64,000 nucleotides of DNA, from assembly GCA_020635855.1 (NCBI GenBank), contig JACJYZ010000002.1, forward strand, positions 1,860,001 to 1,924,000, in the 5' to 3' direction. The stretch comes from Flavobacteriales bacterium (GTDB lineage Bacteria > Bacteroidota > Bacteroidia > JACJYZ01). Under the pieces are notes generated by a model. The model made no database searches and was not told where the DNA came from. It saw only the letters and a list, made by a program, of their open reading frames with translations. Position numbers and translations under genes: made by a program. Each line of letters opens with the position of its first letter. Positions within the stretch are counted from its first letter, which is position 1. Below are positions 24,893 through 33,489 of this stretch, piece by piece.

Positions 24893-25759
24893 TCATATGT
24901 GGAATATCTCCCCGGCAGCAGCAACGGCCTCCGCAAATTTTTCCATGTCCAATTTCAGTTGCCCTGACACCCCGAATTTATTCACAAGGTTTTCCGTAGC
25001 CACGTTTCCCACAAGCTCATCCTCGGCCATCGGGCAGCCGCCAAACCCCAGAATGGCGCCATCAAAACGTGTGCACCCCGCCTCAAAGGCAGCATCAATC
25101 TTTTCTTCCCACCTGTCGGGGCGGGCGTGAAAATGGCCACCGAAGCTGGTTTTGGGAAAATCCTCGATCAGCTGAGAGAACAACATCCGTACGTTTTCCG
25201 GTGAAGCAGTTCCTACGGTATCCGCCAGAGAAATCGTCTCAATGTCTTCCGATACCAGGCGATCCACATAGTGTGCAACTATGTCCGGGTCCCACATATC
25301 TCCATACGGATTTCCGAAAGCCATGGACACGTATATCACCAGGTCCTTCCCTTTGACCTCACACAGATTCTGGAGTTGAAGGGCGGTTTCCAGAGACGAT
25401 TCGATCGTACTGTTTATATTCCGCTGCAGAAATGTTTCAGAAACGGAAAACGGGTATCCGATCACATCCACCTCATCGAACTCCATGGCACGTTCAGCAC
25501 CCCGCATGTTACCAACAATGGCCAGCAGTTCGGTTTCCACATCTTTCAGATCCAGTAAACGTATCACATCCGCCGTGTCACTCATTTGCGGAATGGCCTT
25601 CGGAGAAACAAAACTTCCAAAGTCGAGGTAGTCGAAACCAACCTTTAATAATTTATTCAGATAGCCGGCCTTAACCTCTGTGGGAATAAATTCGTTAATG
25701 CCCTGCATTGCGTCCCTCGGGCACTCGATCAGACGGATGGGTTGCGTGGGGTTAGCCAT
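24893..25759 (-). CDS. hydroxymethylglutaryl-CoA lyase
   Basis: A 288-residue TIM-barrel enzyme of the HMGL/DRE-metallolyase family that splits HMG-CoA to acetyl-CoA and acetoacetate in leucine degradation. It shows ECPRDAMQGI near residues 9-18 (catalytic Arg-Asp), YVSMAFGNPYGD, SLADTVGTASPENV, FGGHFHARPDR with the metal-binding HxH, and the active-site loop GFGGCPMAEDELVGNVATENLV near the C-terminus with the catalytic Cys. Start ATG 25759 overlaps the pyrD stop region by 8 bp; a longer frame upstream is the pyrD shadow. It is cotranscribed with pyrD. Confidence 0.9.
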   Translation of the reverse strand: MANPTQPIRLIECPRDAMQGINEFIPTEVKAGYLNKLLKVGFDYLDFGSFVSPKAIPQMSDTADVIRLLDLKDVETELLAIVGNMRGAERAMEFDEVDVIGYPFSVSETFLQRNINSTIESSLETALQLQNLCEVKGKDLVIYVSMAFGNPYGDMWDPDIVAHYVDRLVSEDIETISLADTVGTASPENVRMLFSQLIEDFPKTSFGGHFHARPDRWEEKIDAAFEAGCTRFDGAILGFGGCPMAEDELVGNVATENLVNKFGVSGQLKLDMEKFAEAVAAAGEIFHI

Positions 25760-26789
25760 GTCGGATAATCTCTTTGCAAATCCGTCTGACAAGAGACGGA
25801 CCTTCGTAAATAAAACCGGTATACAACTGAACCAAACTGGCACCGGCTTCCAGTTTTTCAATGGCATCTTCCGGAGAGTGAATACCACCCACTCCAATGA
25901 TCGGGAAAGCGCCACCGGATTTTTCATGAAGATAACGGATTACCTGGGTTGATCGCTCCCTGAGGGGAACGCCACTCAATCCGCCCTGTCCGGCCGACTT
26001 CACCTTCTCCGGCGGGGTTGTCAGTCCCTCCCTGCTGATGGTCGTATTTGTTGCGATCACGCCATCGATACCGGTTTCTTTTACAATGTCGATGATGTCA
26101 TCGAGTTGGGTATTTTCCAGGTCCGGCGCTATTTTCAACAGGATGGGTTTCCGTTTGGGCTGCCGGTTGTTTTTTTGCTGCAAGGCCTCTAGTATGCCCG
26201 ACAATGCTTCCTTGTTCTGAAGCTCTCTCAGTCCCGGTGTATTGGGTGAGCTCACGTTCACCACAAAGTAATCTACGTGGGGGAATAACTTGTCAAAGCA
26301 AGTCACATAGTCGTGAAGGGCAAACTCATTTTCCGTGACTTTGTTCTTACCTATATTGCCACCGACCAGCACCTTACTTTTGCGCGCCCTAAGACGCTTA
26401 ACGGCCTCTTCCACACCATCGTTATTAAACCCCATGCGATTGATGAGTGCTTCATCCTTGGGTAACCGGAAAATCCGTGGACGTGGATTGCCCATTTGCG
26501 GAAGCGGCGTAACCGTACCTATCTCAATAAAACCGAAGCCCATGGCGGACAACGGATCAATCAGTCGTGCATCCTTATCGAACCCTGCCGCCAGCCCAAC
26601 CGGGTTCTTAAATGTCAATCCGAACAACTTTCGCTCCAGGCGCAGGTCTTTCTTTTCAAACAATGCAGAGGAAATCCCCAGAAAACCCGGCACATACCGC
26701 AATACTTTCAAAACAGCAAATACGGCATGATGGATCTCTTCAGGCGGAAACAAATACAGTATGGGCCTGATGAAAAGGCGGTACATCAC
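25752..26789 (-). CDS. pyrD: quinone-dependent dihydroorotate dehydrogenase
   Basis: A 345-residue class 2 enzyme that oxidises dihydroorotate in pyrimidine synthesis at the membrane. The N-terminal 40 residues form the membrane-associated helices of class 2 (FPPEEIHHAVFAVLK). The barrel shows NPVGLAAGFDKDA (FMN site), FIEIGTVTPLPQMGNPRPR, NRMGFNNDGV, VVNVSSPNTPGLRELQ with the catalytic Ser region, and IGVGGIHSPEDAIEKLEAGASLVQLYTGFIYEGP. Length is standard. It overlaps the HMG-CoA lyase gene by 8 bp. Confidence 0.95.
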   Translation of the reverse strand: MMYRLFIRPILYLFPPEEIHHAVFAVLKVLRYVPGFLGISSALFEKKDLRLERKLFGLTFKNPVGLAAGFDKDARLIDPLSAMGFGFIEIGTVTPLPQMGNPRPRIFRLPKDEALINRMGFNNDGVEEAVKRLRARKSKVLVGGNIGKNKVTENEFALHDYVTCFDKLFPHVDYFVVNVSSPNTPGLRELQNKEALSGILEALQQKNNRQPKRKPILLKIAPDLENTQLDDIIDIVKETGIDGVIATNTTISREGLTTPPEKVKSAGQGGLSGVPLRERSTQVIRYLHEKSGGAFPIIGVGGIHSPEDAIEKLEAGASLVQLYTGFIYEGPSLVRRICKEIIRHG

Positions 26790-26835
26790 AAATGAAACAC
26801 AATTAATACCGGCAACCAGCGCCGGCTAGCTCACA

Positions 26836-27291
26836 TCACTCGCTCAGCTGGTCGAGCGGACTCCTCTTATATCCTACAAGAACACATGAACATCCACGTC
26901 CAACTCCTCTTTTCTCACCCACCTCCAACTCCATAACGAATTCCTGCGTGGTAGACACTTCAATATCCCATACCTGGGCCATGTTGTGTTCGCGGTTATC
27001 AAAAAGAACTTTGCCATTGGCATCTTTCAAAACCCATTCGGTTGCGCCGAGTTTTTCGTCTGCGCAGGTAATGATCCTGTAATGCTGTCCGCCATTCAAC
27101 ACCATGTGCAACTCACCCGATGTGCCTTTCTCAACAACGGATTGATACAACCGGCCGTTTGGAAGATAATCGCCCAGGCTGGGTACACAGGAGGTTTTTG
27201 CCAACGACTTACATTGCGCGATCGCTGCACTTGTTCCAAAACCGGCCAATAAGATCAGACCAAATAATGCTTTGCGGTACATGTATTTCAT
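26836..27291 (-). CDS. secreted hypothetical protein
   Basis: A 151-residue protein with a signal peptide (ALFGLILLAGFGTSAAIAQ). The mature part has six Cys residues, including two near the end in GRGCSCVLVGY, and is mostly beta-strand in appearance (LHMVLNGGQHYRIITCADEK, FVMELEVGEK). I do not recognise the family. It lies 8 bp downstream of the lipoprotein gene on the same strand, so the two are probably cotranscribed and act together in the envelope. Confidence 0.7.
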   Translation of the reverse strand: MKYMYRKALFGLILLAGFGTSAAIAQCKSLAKTSCVPSLGDYLPNGRLYQSVVEKGTSGELHMVLNGGQHYRIITCADEKLGATEWVLKDANGKVLFDNREHNMAQVWDIEVSTTQEFVMELEVGEKRGVGRGCSCVLVGYKRSPLDQLSE

Positions 27292-27299
27292 GTTTTGAG

Positions 27300-28196
27300 T
27301 TATTGAACAATTTTGTTTCTGAGTGCCTCTATCTTACCGGTGATATCGGTCAGCTGATCGGGTGTCATCTGAATGGTATTTGTTCCTCCCACTTTGGTGG
27401 TGGCAGAGGCCTCATCGGTGCTTACTTCACCATCATTGTGGGTCACACTCACCTGTTCGAACACCGCCTTCAATGCTTCCAGATCAGACAGGATGTCGGT
27501 TGCATCCATTTGTTCACTGCTCTTCACCCTCATCAGGAAAACAAGATTTTTCAACGTGAGTTTCTGTTCCGCAATGTGGTTCACCAGTTTGTCTTTCCCA
27601 TCTTTAGCGGTCTTTGCCATTTGCGTGGCGAAGTACATTCCTTCCACCCAGCCGCCTACGGCCATCAAGGTTGATGTGGTGCTTCTTTCGTTCTCTACCA
27701 GGTATGAATCCGCATTCCAATAAAATTCGGTGATGACACGGATCAGCGAATCGCGGTTGGCAATATTGGTTTCCAATTGATCCAGGAAAGACTTTTCGAA
27801 CGCGCCGCTCATTCCCAGTTGATCAGACAAACTTTTCACCGTGGTCAGGTAATTCCTCGACTTCTGTGTTTGATTCAGGATCGCCACATAACTCAGGTCG
27901 GAACCATACACACCCAGGTTCAGGGATTTTTTCAAACCGGTGGTATACTTTGCGGCATTGGATGTCGGGTTGAGGAATGACTCATTGAACATACCGGCAT
28001 TGGATTCAACGATCCCCACCACTTCCATCGGTGAAGGTGCTGCATAATACACCACAGGTTCCGATGATGTTTCTGACATCGTGTCCGCAGCTTGTTGCTG
28101 CGTTGCGTCCATGCCTTCTCCGGATTCCGAACCGGATCCGCAAGCATAGAAAAGGACCGCAATGGCTGCCCCAGAGACTAGCAATCTGTATTTCAT
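27300..28196 (-). CDS. hypothetical lipoprotein
   Basis: A 298-residue lipoprotein (AAIAVLFYACGSGSESGEG, Cys about residue 19) with an acidic low-complexity linker and a mostly helical mature part (STLMAVGGWVEGMYFATQMAKTA). No known motif. I start it at ATG 28196, where the lipoprotein signal begins, although the frame is open further upstream. It heads a two-gene unit with the small secreted protein. Confidence 0.75.
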   Translation of the reverse strand: MKYRLLVSGAAIAVLFYACGSGSESGEGMDATQQQAADTMSETSSEPVVYYAAPSPMEVVGIVESNAGMFNESFLNPTSNAAKYTTGLKKSLNLGVYGSDLSYVAILNQTQKSRNYLTTVKSLSDQLGMSGAFEKSFLDQLETNIANRDSLIRVITEFYWNADSYLVENERSTTSTLMAVGGWVEGMYFATQMAKTAKDGKDKLVNHIAEQKLTLKNLVFLMRVKSSEQMDATDILSDLEALKAVFEQVSVTHNDGEVSTDEASATTKVGGTNTIQMTPDQLTDITGKIEALRNKIVQ

Positions 28197-28411
28197 TTTT
28201 CGCGGGATTGAAATGGGTTGTAATGTTTGAGTCAGAGGCAAATGTAAACAAAAATCCTTACGGCGAAAATCAGCTTCAGATGCACCGTTACCAGGGCTCT
28301 TCACTTCTCAATCAAATCCAAATTTAATCCGGAATAAACATCCCATTGGTACCTACCAGGATCGGCAACACATTCCATCCCTTTCATATGAATGTTCCGT
28401 ATCATTGCACC

Positions 28412-28888
28412 ATGGAAACCGCTTTCGAAACCTACCTGACCCAGGACCTCACAAAGATTCTTTCCGAACTGGAACCGGACCGTAAACCTAACTGGGGGAA
28501 GCTTACGCCACAACACATGATCGAACACGTGATTGGCAGCTGGCGTATTTCCAACGGCAGGGCTCAGGCGCCCTTATTGATTCCGGAAGAAGACATACCG
28601 AAAAGAATGGCTTTTCTACACGGGCCCGAACCTTTCGCTCAGGATGTGCGCACGCCGGTCATGCCCGAAAATCCAGGCCCCTTGCGCAAGCCTGACCTGG
28701 CATCGGCCAATGCCCAACTGGTGGATGATGTATTGGCTTTCTTTCCCTTCTTTGAAGCAAATCCGGACGCCCGACCTGTTCATCCGTTGTTCGGACCGCT
28801 TAACCGGGAGGAGTGGTTGCGGTTTCAATGGAAGCACATGGGGCACCACTTCCGACAATTCAATCTGCCTTTCCCTGAAAAATCCTAA
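28412..28888 (+). CDS. DUF1569-like (DinB-superfamily) protein
   Basis: A 158-residue soluble protein. RKPNWGKLTPQHMIEHVIGSW (about residues 24-44) and the final HPLFGPLNREEWLRFQWKHMGHHFRQFNL resemble DUF1569, a relative of the DinB four-helix metal-binding fold; the well-spaced histidines fit a metal site. Function is unknown. I chose ATG 28412 (METAFETYL); ATG 28388 is an alternative. It converges with the rlmD-type gene with a 3-bp gap. Confidence 0.75.
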   Translation: METAFETYLTQDLTKILSELEPDRKPNWGKLTPQHMIEHVIGSWRISNGRAQAPLLIPEEDIPKRMAFLHGPEPFAQDVRTPVMPENPGPLRKPDLASANAQLVDDVLAFFPFFEANPDARPVHPLFGPLNREEWLRFQWKHMGHHFRQFNLPFPEKS

Positions 28889-28891
28889 ACG

Positions 28892-30007
28892 TTACCCGCG
28901 TACCAGTTCGGTCACCAGTTCTGCGTGTGGTGTCTGGGGAAAGAGATCGAAAATGGCCGCAGATTGAATCCGGTATCCGGCATCTGTGAACTGAGGAAGC
29001 TCCTGCGCAAACTGCTTCGGATTGCAGGAAACATACACAATGTAATCCGGACTCCTTTGAAGCAAACGCCGAATGGCCTTGGGAATCATGCCACTCCTGG
29101 GCGGATCCAGGATGACATCCGTGGGCTTGTCTGGCAACTGAACCAGATGAATGTTCTTGATGTCCATTTCGATGCAGCGAACGTTTGTGCAACCGTTGGC
29201 CTCCACATTGTGACCGGCACTCTGCACCGAACCGGGATGCGCCTCGGCGGTGATAACTTCAGGGTATAGGTCACTGCAGCAAATCCCGAACACCCCCACG
29301 CCTCCGTATAAATCGAGCAGCAGCGATCCGTTTCTCGGAGCAAGCAAACCGTGTACGTAGTCCACCATCTGGCTTGCCATAACGGTGTTGTTCTGAAAGA
29401 AGCCCTGGGAATGATATTCAAAAGGTTTTCCGCATATCTCTTCCTTCAGAAAGGCGCCACCCTTGATCACCTCAAATTTTTCCACGATACTAACCCCGCT
29501 TTCCCTGGGTGTATACCCGATCAACACATTTTCCGCACTGGTTTGCTCGGCAAAGCGTCTGCACAGCGCTTCCGCTTCCTTGAGCAGTGGACTTTCTTCA
29601 TTCAGGACAAAGGTCACGGATGAGGACAGGGCCGGTGTTCGGATCACAGCATTCTTAAAGGTGCCGGTCTTTTTCTTGGCGTCAAATGCGTCCGCTTCGG
29701 GTGCAATGGCATTCACTTCCTGCATCAACACGTTCAAGCGGTCATTGGAAATCGGACACCGGTCCAGTTCTACCGTTTCCCACCAACGTCCTTTCATCCG
29801 CTGACCGATCTTTTGCTCACCGAAGATGAAGTCCATCCGGTTCCGGTAACCATAGGGTTGGTCGTAGTGCAGGGAGATCGCTTCTTCCGGAAAGCCTATC
29901 GCTTCCGCAATCAGTTTTCGTTTTCCGGCCAGTTGATCTTCATACGACTGGTCTTGAAGGCTGCATCCTCCGCACGCTCCGAATTTTTCACATTGAGGTG
30001 TATTCAT
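28892..30007 (-). CDS. rlmD: RlmD/TrmA-type 23S rRNA uracil-C5 methyltransferase
   Basis: A 371-residue SAM-dependent RNA methyltransferase that makes 5-methyluridine, by family in 23S rRNA. The N-terminal CEKFGACGGCSLQ (residues 5-17) supplies three of the iron-sulfur cysteines; LLLDLYGGVGVFGICCS near residue 218 is the SAM site; DVILDPPRSGM and VYVSCNPKQFAQEL carry the catalytic Asp and Cys. Unlike classic RlmD (about 430-470 residues) it begins directly at the Fe-S motif, so the N-terminal TRAM domain is absent. It could therefore be a tRNA or other RNA methylase. Divergent from aroE. Confidence 0.85.
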   Translation of the reverse strand: MNTPQCEKFGACGGCSLQDQSYEDQLAGKRKLIAEAIGFPEEAISLHYDQPYGYRNRMDFIFGEQKIGQRMKGRWWETVELDRCPISNDRLNVLMQEVNAIAPEADAFDAKKKTGTFKNAVIRTPALSSSVTFVLNEESPLLKEAEALCRRFAEQTSAENVLIGYTPRESGVSIVEKFEVIKGGAFLKEEICGKPFEYHSQGFFQNNTVMASQMVDYVHGLLAPRNGSLLLDLYGGVGVFGICCSDLYPEVITAEAHPGSVQSAGHNVEANGCTNVRCIEMDIKNIHLVQLPDKPTDVILDPPRSGMIPKAIRRLLQRSPDYIVYVSCNPKQFAQELPQFTDAGYRIQSAAIFDLFPQTPHAELVTELVRG

Positions 30008-30081
30008 GCCGCAAAGAAAACAATTGTGCGCGAACGTTCATTCACCCGTCACGCAAAAGTCGCAAGTTTCACATTCTTGCC

Positions 30082-30089
30082 TACTTTTG
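30082..30089 (+). promoter_or_regulatory. -7 box TACTTTTG of aroE
   Basis: TACTTTTG fits TANNTTTG exactly and ends 4 bp before the aroE ATG, so the transcript would be leaderless or nearly so. Confidence 0.5.
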
Positions 30090-30093
30090 AGGC

Positions 30094-30843
30094 ATGGCAA
30101 CAGAAAGAATATACGGCCTCATCGGCTATCCGTTGGAGCACAGTTTTTCCAAAACCTACTTCACTGAAAAATTCCAGCGTGAGCATTTGGATGGTTGCAC
30201 CTATGACAACTTTCCGATTCCGGATATCGAGTTATTTCCGGACATACTGAAGAACCCGAAGCTGAGCGGACTCAACGTAACCATCCCTTACAAAGAGCAG
30301 GTGATCCCTTATTTATCGGAATTGGATCCTGTTGCCCGCGAAATCGGTGCCGTGAATGTGATTCGCATTGCAAGGGATAACGGCCGTGTGATTTGCACCG
30401 GGTTCAATACAGACGCCTACGGTTTTGAAACATCACTCACTCCTTTGCTATCCGTAAAACACACAACCGCTCTTGTCCTGGGCACAGGCGGCGCAGCCAA
30501 AGCGGTGATTTACGTTTTGAACAAATTGGGGATGAAGGTAACGTTGGCAGGGCGAACCGCCAATGCATCCCGGATCCCGTTTGAGCAGGTAAATGAAAAA
30601 CTGATCCGGGAACATTTGCTTGTCGTCAACACCACCCCATTGGGCATGCATCCGAATACCGAAGGCATTCCTCCTCTTCCCTACCATGCACTTTCATCGG
30701 ATCATGTGTTATACGATCTGGTGTACAACCCGTCGGAAACCAGGTTCCTGCTCGAAGGCAAAAAGGCCGGTTGCAAAACGGAAAACGGACTGAAGATGCT
30801 GCACCTGCAGGCAGAAAAAGCATGGGAAACCTGGAACCGGTAA
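30094..30843 (+). CDS. aroE: shikimate dehydrogenase
   Basis: A 249-residue NADP-dependent enzyme that reduces 3-dehydroshikimate in aromatic amino acid synthesis. Substrate residues appear in GYPLEHSFSKTYF (residues 8-20) and LNVTIPYKEQVIPYL with the catalytic Lys; NTDAYGF contains the catalytic Asp; VLGTGGAAKAV near residues 128-138 is the nucleotide loop; YDLVYNPSETRFL follows. The protein is slightly shorter than E. coli AroE (272), as usual in Bacteroidota. Alone on its strand, 88 bp upstream of the TPR gene's promoter. Confidence 0.95.
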   Translation: MATERIYGLIGYPLEHSFSKTYFTEKFQREHLDGCTYDNFPIPDIELFPDILKNPKLSGLNVTIPYKEQVIPYLSELDPVAREIGAVNVIRIARDNGRVICTGFNTDAYGFETSLTPLLSVKHTTALVLGTGGAAKAVIYVLNKLGMKVTLAGRTANASRIPFEQVNEKLIREHLLVVNTTPLGMHPNTEGIPPLPYHALSSDHVLYDLVYNPSETRFLLEGKKAGCKTENGLKMLHLQAEKAWETWNR

Positions 30844-30934
30844 ACCGCCGGACACCCAATCAATATTGGCTCTTATTGAAATTTCAAACAGGTTTTTGTT
30901 CAAAACAAAATAAGCACCCCACGGTCAATTTTGT

Positions 30935-30942
30935 TACATTTG
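30935..30942 (+). promoter_or_regulatory. -7 box TACATTTG of the TPR gene
   Basis: TACATTTG matches TANNTTTG exactly, 21 bp before the chosen ATG at 30964. It supports that start over the in-frame TTG at 30931, which lies inside the promoter. Confidence 0.55.
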
Positions 30943-30963
30943 TGGGAAAGCAAGTTCCCGCTT

Positions 30964-32373
30964 ATGTTTTGGAACAACGGCAATCACGCTTCTGACCCGA
31001 AAGTACCCGCTGCAGTTGAAAGATATGAGCAGATGCTCAAGAATGGCAGTTTCACATTCCTTGATGCTTTCGAGTGGGAAGATGTGATCCAGTACTATAT
31101 GGGTTGCAACAATGCCCGCATGGCACTGGATGCAACGAGGCGAGCCGTTGACCAATATCCTTACTCCACCAACTTCCTGCTTACCAAAGCCCAGCTGTTG
31201 GCCGCCAACGGTCGCATGCGTCTGGCGCTGCGTATCCTGAGCAAGGTTGAAAGCATAGATCCCTCCACAGCCGAATTGTTCATTATCAAGGGGGCGATCT
31301 ATTCCAAGCTGGATGAAAAAGGACTGGCGAGGGAGAATTTTAACAAAGCCATCTTTCACTCCGATCAGCTGGACATGACGTACTTCGACATTGCCATGGA
31401 GTGTGAGAGCCTCGGAAATTTCACGGAAGCCATTCGTTTCCTGAAAAAATCCTACGACGCCAATCCGACCAATCCCAACATCCTGTCTGAACTTGCCTTT
31501 TGCTATGATGTGACCGACCAGGTAGATGAAAGCATTCGTTTCCATCAGGCGCTGATCGACAACAATCCGTATCAGGAACTGGCATGGTTCAACCTGGCCG
31601 TGGCTCAATGCAAAAAAGAGGATTATGAAGGCGCCTATCATTCATTTGAATACGCCAGTCTGATCAGAGACAATTTCTGGGAGGCCCATTTTGAAATGGG
31701 CGAGATGCTGGTGGCGCTGAACAAAAGAAAAGAAGCCATCTCTGCATACGAGCAATCCCTCATGTACTTCAAAAGCCCACGAACCCTTTACTGTATCGGT
31801 GAGTGTTGGGAAGAACTGGAAGATTACAGCAAAGCGGCCAGATACTACAAGCGTGCACTTCGCGGAGATCCCGCCATGGCCGACGCATGGTTCGGACTGG
31901 GCATCACCAGCTTTCAGAACCGCAAGGAAACAGAAGCCATTCAGCAAATGCGCAAAGCCATCCGCCTGGATGAATTCAACGGTGAATATTGGTACATGCT
32001 GGGAGAAGTCCTGAAAAAAACCGGCGACCATGAAGGCGCAGAAGAAGCCTATCGCACAGTTATCAAGCTTGAACCCTTCACCGCATCCGCCTGGGTAGAC
32101 CTGGCGGAATTACTGATCGCCCAGGATCGGGTGGATGAAGGCATCCTGACAGCCATTGAAGGAAGTAAAGAACACCCCGATTTCTCGGAAATATTCTACC
32201 GCATCAGCGGCTACATGCTGCTGCATAGCCAGAGAAAAGAAGGACTCCGTTACCTGGAGGATGCCCTTGCCCTGGACTACCCCGGACATCAGCAATTCCT
32301 GCAAGCGTTTCCTGCCCTTAAAAATGACCCGCATATTTCTTACCTGATAGAGCTTTATCACCCCCATTCATGA
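30964..32373 (+). CDS. tetratricopeptide repeat protein
   Basis: A 469-residue protein made almost entirely of about 12 TPR units (for example IQYYMGCNNARMALDATRRAV, AWFNLAVAQCKKEDYEGAYHSFEYA, YCIGECWEELEDYSKAARYYKRAL, AWFGLGITSFQNRKETEAIQQM). No signal peptide or membrane segment, so it should be a cytoplasmic adaptor. Its stop overlaps the start of the phosphosulfolactate synthase gene by 4 bp (ATGA), so the two are translationally coupled. Such long TPR proteins are common in Bacteroidota and the partner is unknown. Confidence 0.88.
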   Translation: MFWNNGNHASDPKVPAAVERYEQMLKNGSFTFLDAFEWEDVIQYYMGCNNARMALDATRRAVDQYPYSTNFLLTKAQLLAANGRMRLALRILSKVESIDPSTAELFIIKGAIYSKLDEKGLARENFNKAIFHSDQLDMTYFDIAMECESLGNFTEAIRFLKKSYDANPTNPNILSELAFCYDVTDQVDESIRFHQALIDNNPYQELAWFNLAVAQCKKEDYEGAYHSFEYASLIRDNFWEAHFEMGEMLVALNKRKEAISAYEQSLMYFKSPRTLYCIGECWEELEDYSKAARYYKRALRGDPAMADAWFGLGITSFQNRKETEAIQQMRKAIRLDEFNGEYWYMLGEVLKKTGDHEGAEEAYRTVIKLEPFTASAWVDLAELLIAQDRVDEGILTAIEGSKEHPDFSEIFYRISGYMLLHSQRKEGLRYLEDALALDYPGHQQFLQAFPALKNDPHISYLIELYHPHS

Positions 32374-33155
32374 ACTTTGAACTTTCCTACATCCCGGAGC
32401 GCACAACGCAGCCGCGTACGCATGGCATCACCATGATGATGGACAAGGGACTCAGCGTTCGGCAAGCAGAAGATTTTTGTCAAACAAGCGCGCACCTGAC
32501 GGATTTTGTAAAACTCGGATTCGGGACGGCTTACGTAACCACCCACCTGGAAGACAAACTCCGCATATATCGCGAAGCAGGCATGAAACCCTATTTCGGG
32601 GGCACACTGTTCGAAGCTTTCCAGGTGAGAAAGTCACGAAAGGATTTTCGCAAAGTTCTTGACAAGTATAAAATGGAAGTGGTGGAAGTATCCGATGGCT
32701 CCATCGTGCTTCCCCACGGCAAAAAGTGTGAGATCATCAGCAGCATGGCCAAAGAGTACCAGGTGTTGTCGGAAGTGGGCTCAAAGGAAGCCGGCATCCT
32801 GATCAGCCCGGCCAAATGGATCAAGATGATGCAAACCGAACTGGAAGCAGGTTCCTGGAAAGTGATCGCCGAAGCCAGGGAAAGTGGAACGGTAGGCATC
32901 TACCGTCCGAGCGGTACCGCCCACGTGGCGCTTGTGAATAAAATCGTTGCCAAGGTAAAACCCGAAGACATCATGTGGGAGGCTCCGAAAAAATCCCAGC
33001 AGGCATGGTTCATCAAATACTTCGGCAGCAACGTGAACCTGGGTAACATCGGGCCGGAAGAAGTGATTCCTCTTGAAACACTGCGCCTGGGGTTACGGGG
33101 AGATACCTTTTTCGATTTCCTCCCGGAAAACCTGGTCAAACGTCAAACATCCTAA
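32370..33155 (+). CDS. comA: phosphosulfolactate synthase (ComA family)
   Basis: A 261-residue TIM-barrel protein of the ComA family, which adds sulfite to phosphoenolpyruvate to give phosphosulfolactate. It shows RTHGITMMMDKGLSVRQAEDF, DFVKLGFGTAYVTTHLEDKL, PYFGGTLFEAF, VVEVSDGSIVLP and ILISPAKWIKMM in the order seen in the family, and IMWEAPKKSQQAWFIKYFGSNVNLGNI near the C-terminus. In methanogens the product leads to coenzyme M; in Bacteroidota it could feed sulfolactate or sulfonolipid precursors. Coupled to the TPR gene and followed 15 bp later by the rhodanese gene. Confidence 0.88.
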   Translation: MNFELSYIPERTTQPRTHGITMMMDKGLSVRQAEDFCQTSAHLTDFVKLGFGTAYVTTHLEDKLRIYREAGMKPYFGGTLFEAFQVRKSRKDFRKVLDKYKMEVVEVSDGSIVLPHGKKCEIISSMAKEYQVLSEVGSKEAGILISPAKWIKMMQTELEAGSWKVIAEARESGTVGIYRPSGTAHVALVNKIVAKVKPEDIMWEAPKKSQQAWFIKYFGSNVNLGNIGPEEVIPLETLRLGLRGDTFFDFLPENLVKRQTS

Positions 33156-33170
33156 TCACCCACTTGTCCG

Positions 33171-33488
33171 ATGAAAGAGATCACCCCGGCGGAACTGAAA
33201 GAACGACTGGACCGGCACGATGACATTCAATTGATCGATGTGAGGGAAGCTTACGAGCGTGAAGCCGGTAACATCGGCGGAGACCATATTCCCATGCAAT
33301 CCATCCTGGCATCACTCGATATGGTGGCAAAAGACAAGGATGTGGTCGTCTATTGCAGAAGCGGAGCCAGATCGGCCTCCGTTACCCAGGCCCTGGAACA
33401 CCGGCTTCAGCATCCTTCCATCTACAACCTGAGGGGTGGACTGATGGCTTATGCGAGGGAAGTTGATCCATCCATACAAGTAGCTTAG
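33171..33488 (+). CDS. single-domain rhodanese-like protein
   Basis: A 105-residue rhodanese-fold protein. LIDVREAYEREAGNIGGDHIPM (residues 21-42) and VVVYCRSGARSASV (residues 58-71) are the family motifs, with Cys62 the likely persulfide carrier in a six-residue loop CRSGAR. It probably handles sulfane sulfur or thiosulfate. Its position between a sulfite-using enzyme gene (15 bp) and the DUF368 gene (1 bp) suggests one transcript with both, and a sulfur link to ComA is a reasonable guess. Confidence 0.9.
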   Translation: MKEITPAELKERLDRHDDIQLIDVREAYEREAGNIGGDHIPMQSILASLDMVAKDKDVVVYCRSGARSASVTQALEHRLQHPSIYNLRGGLMAYAREVDPSIQVA

Positions 33489-33489
33489 C

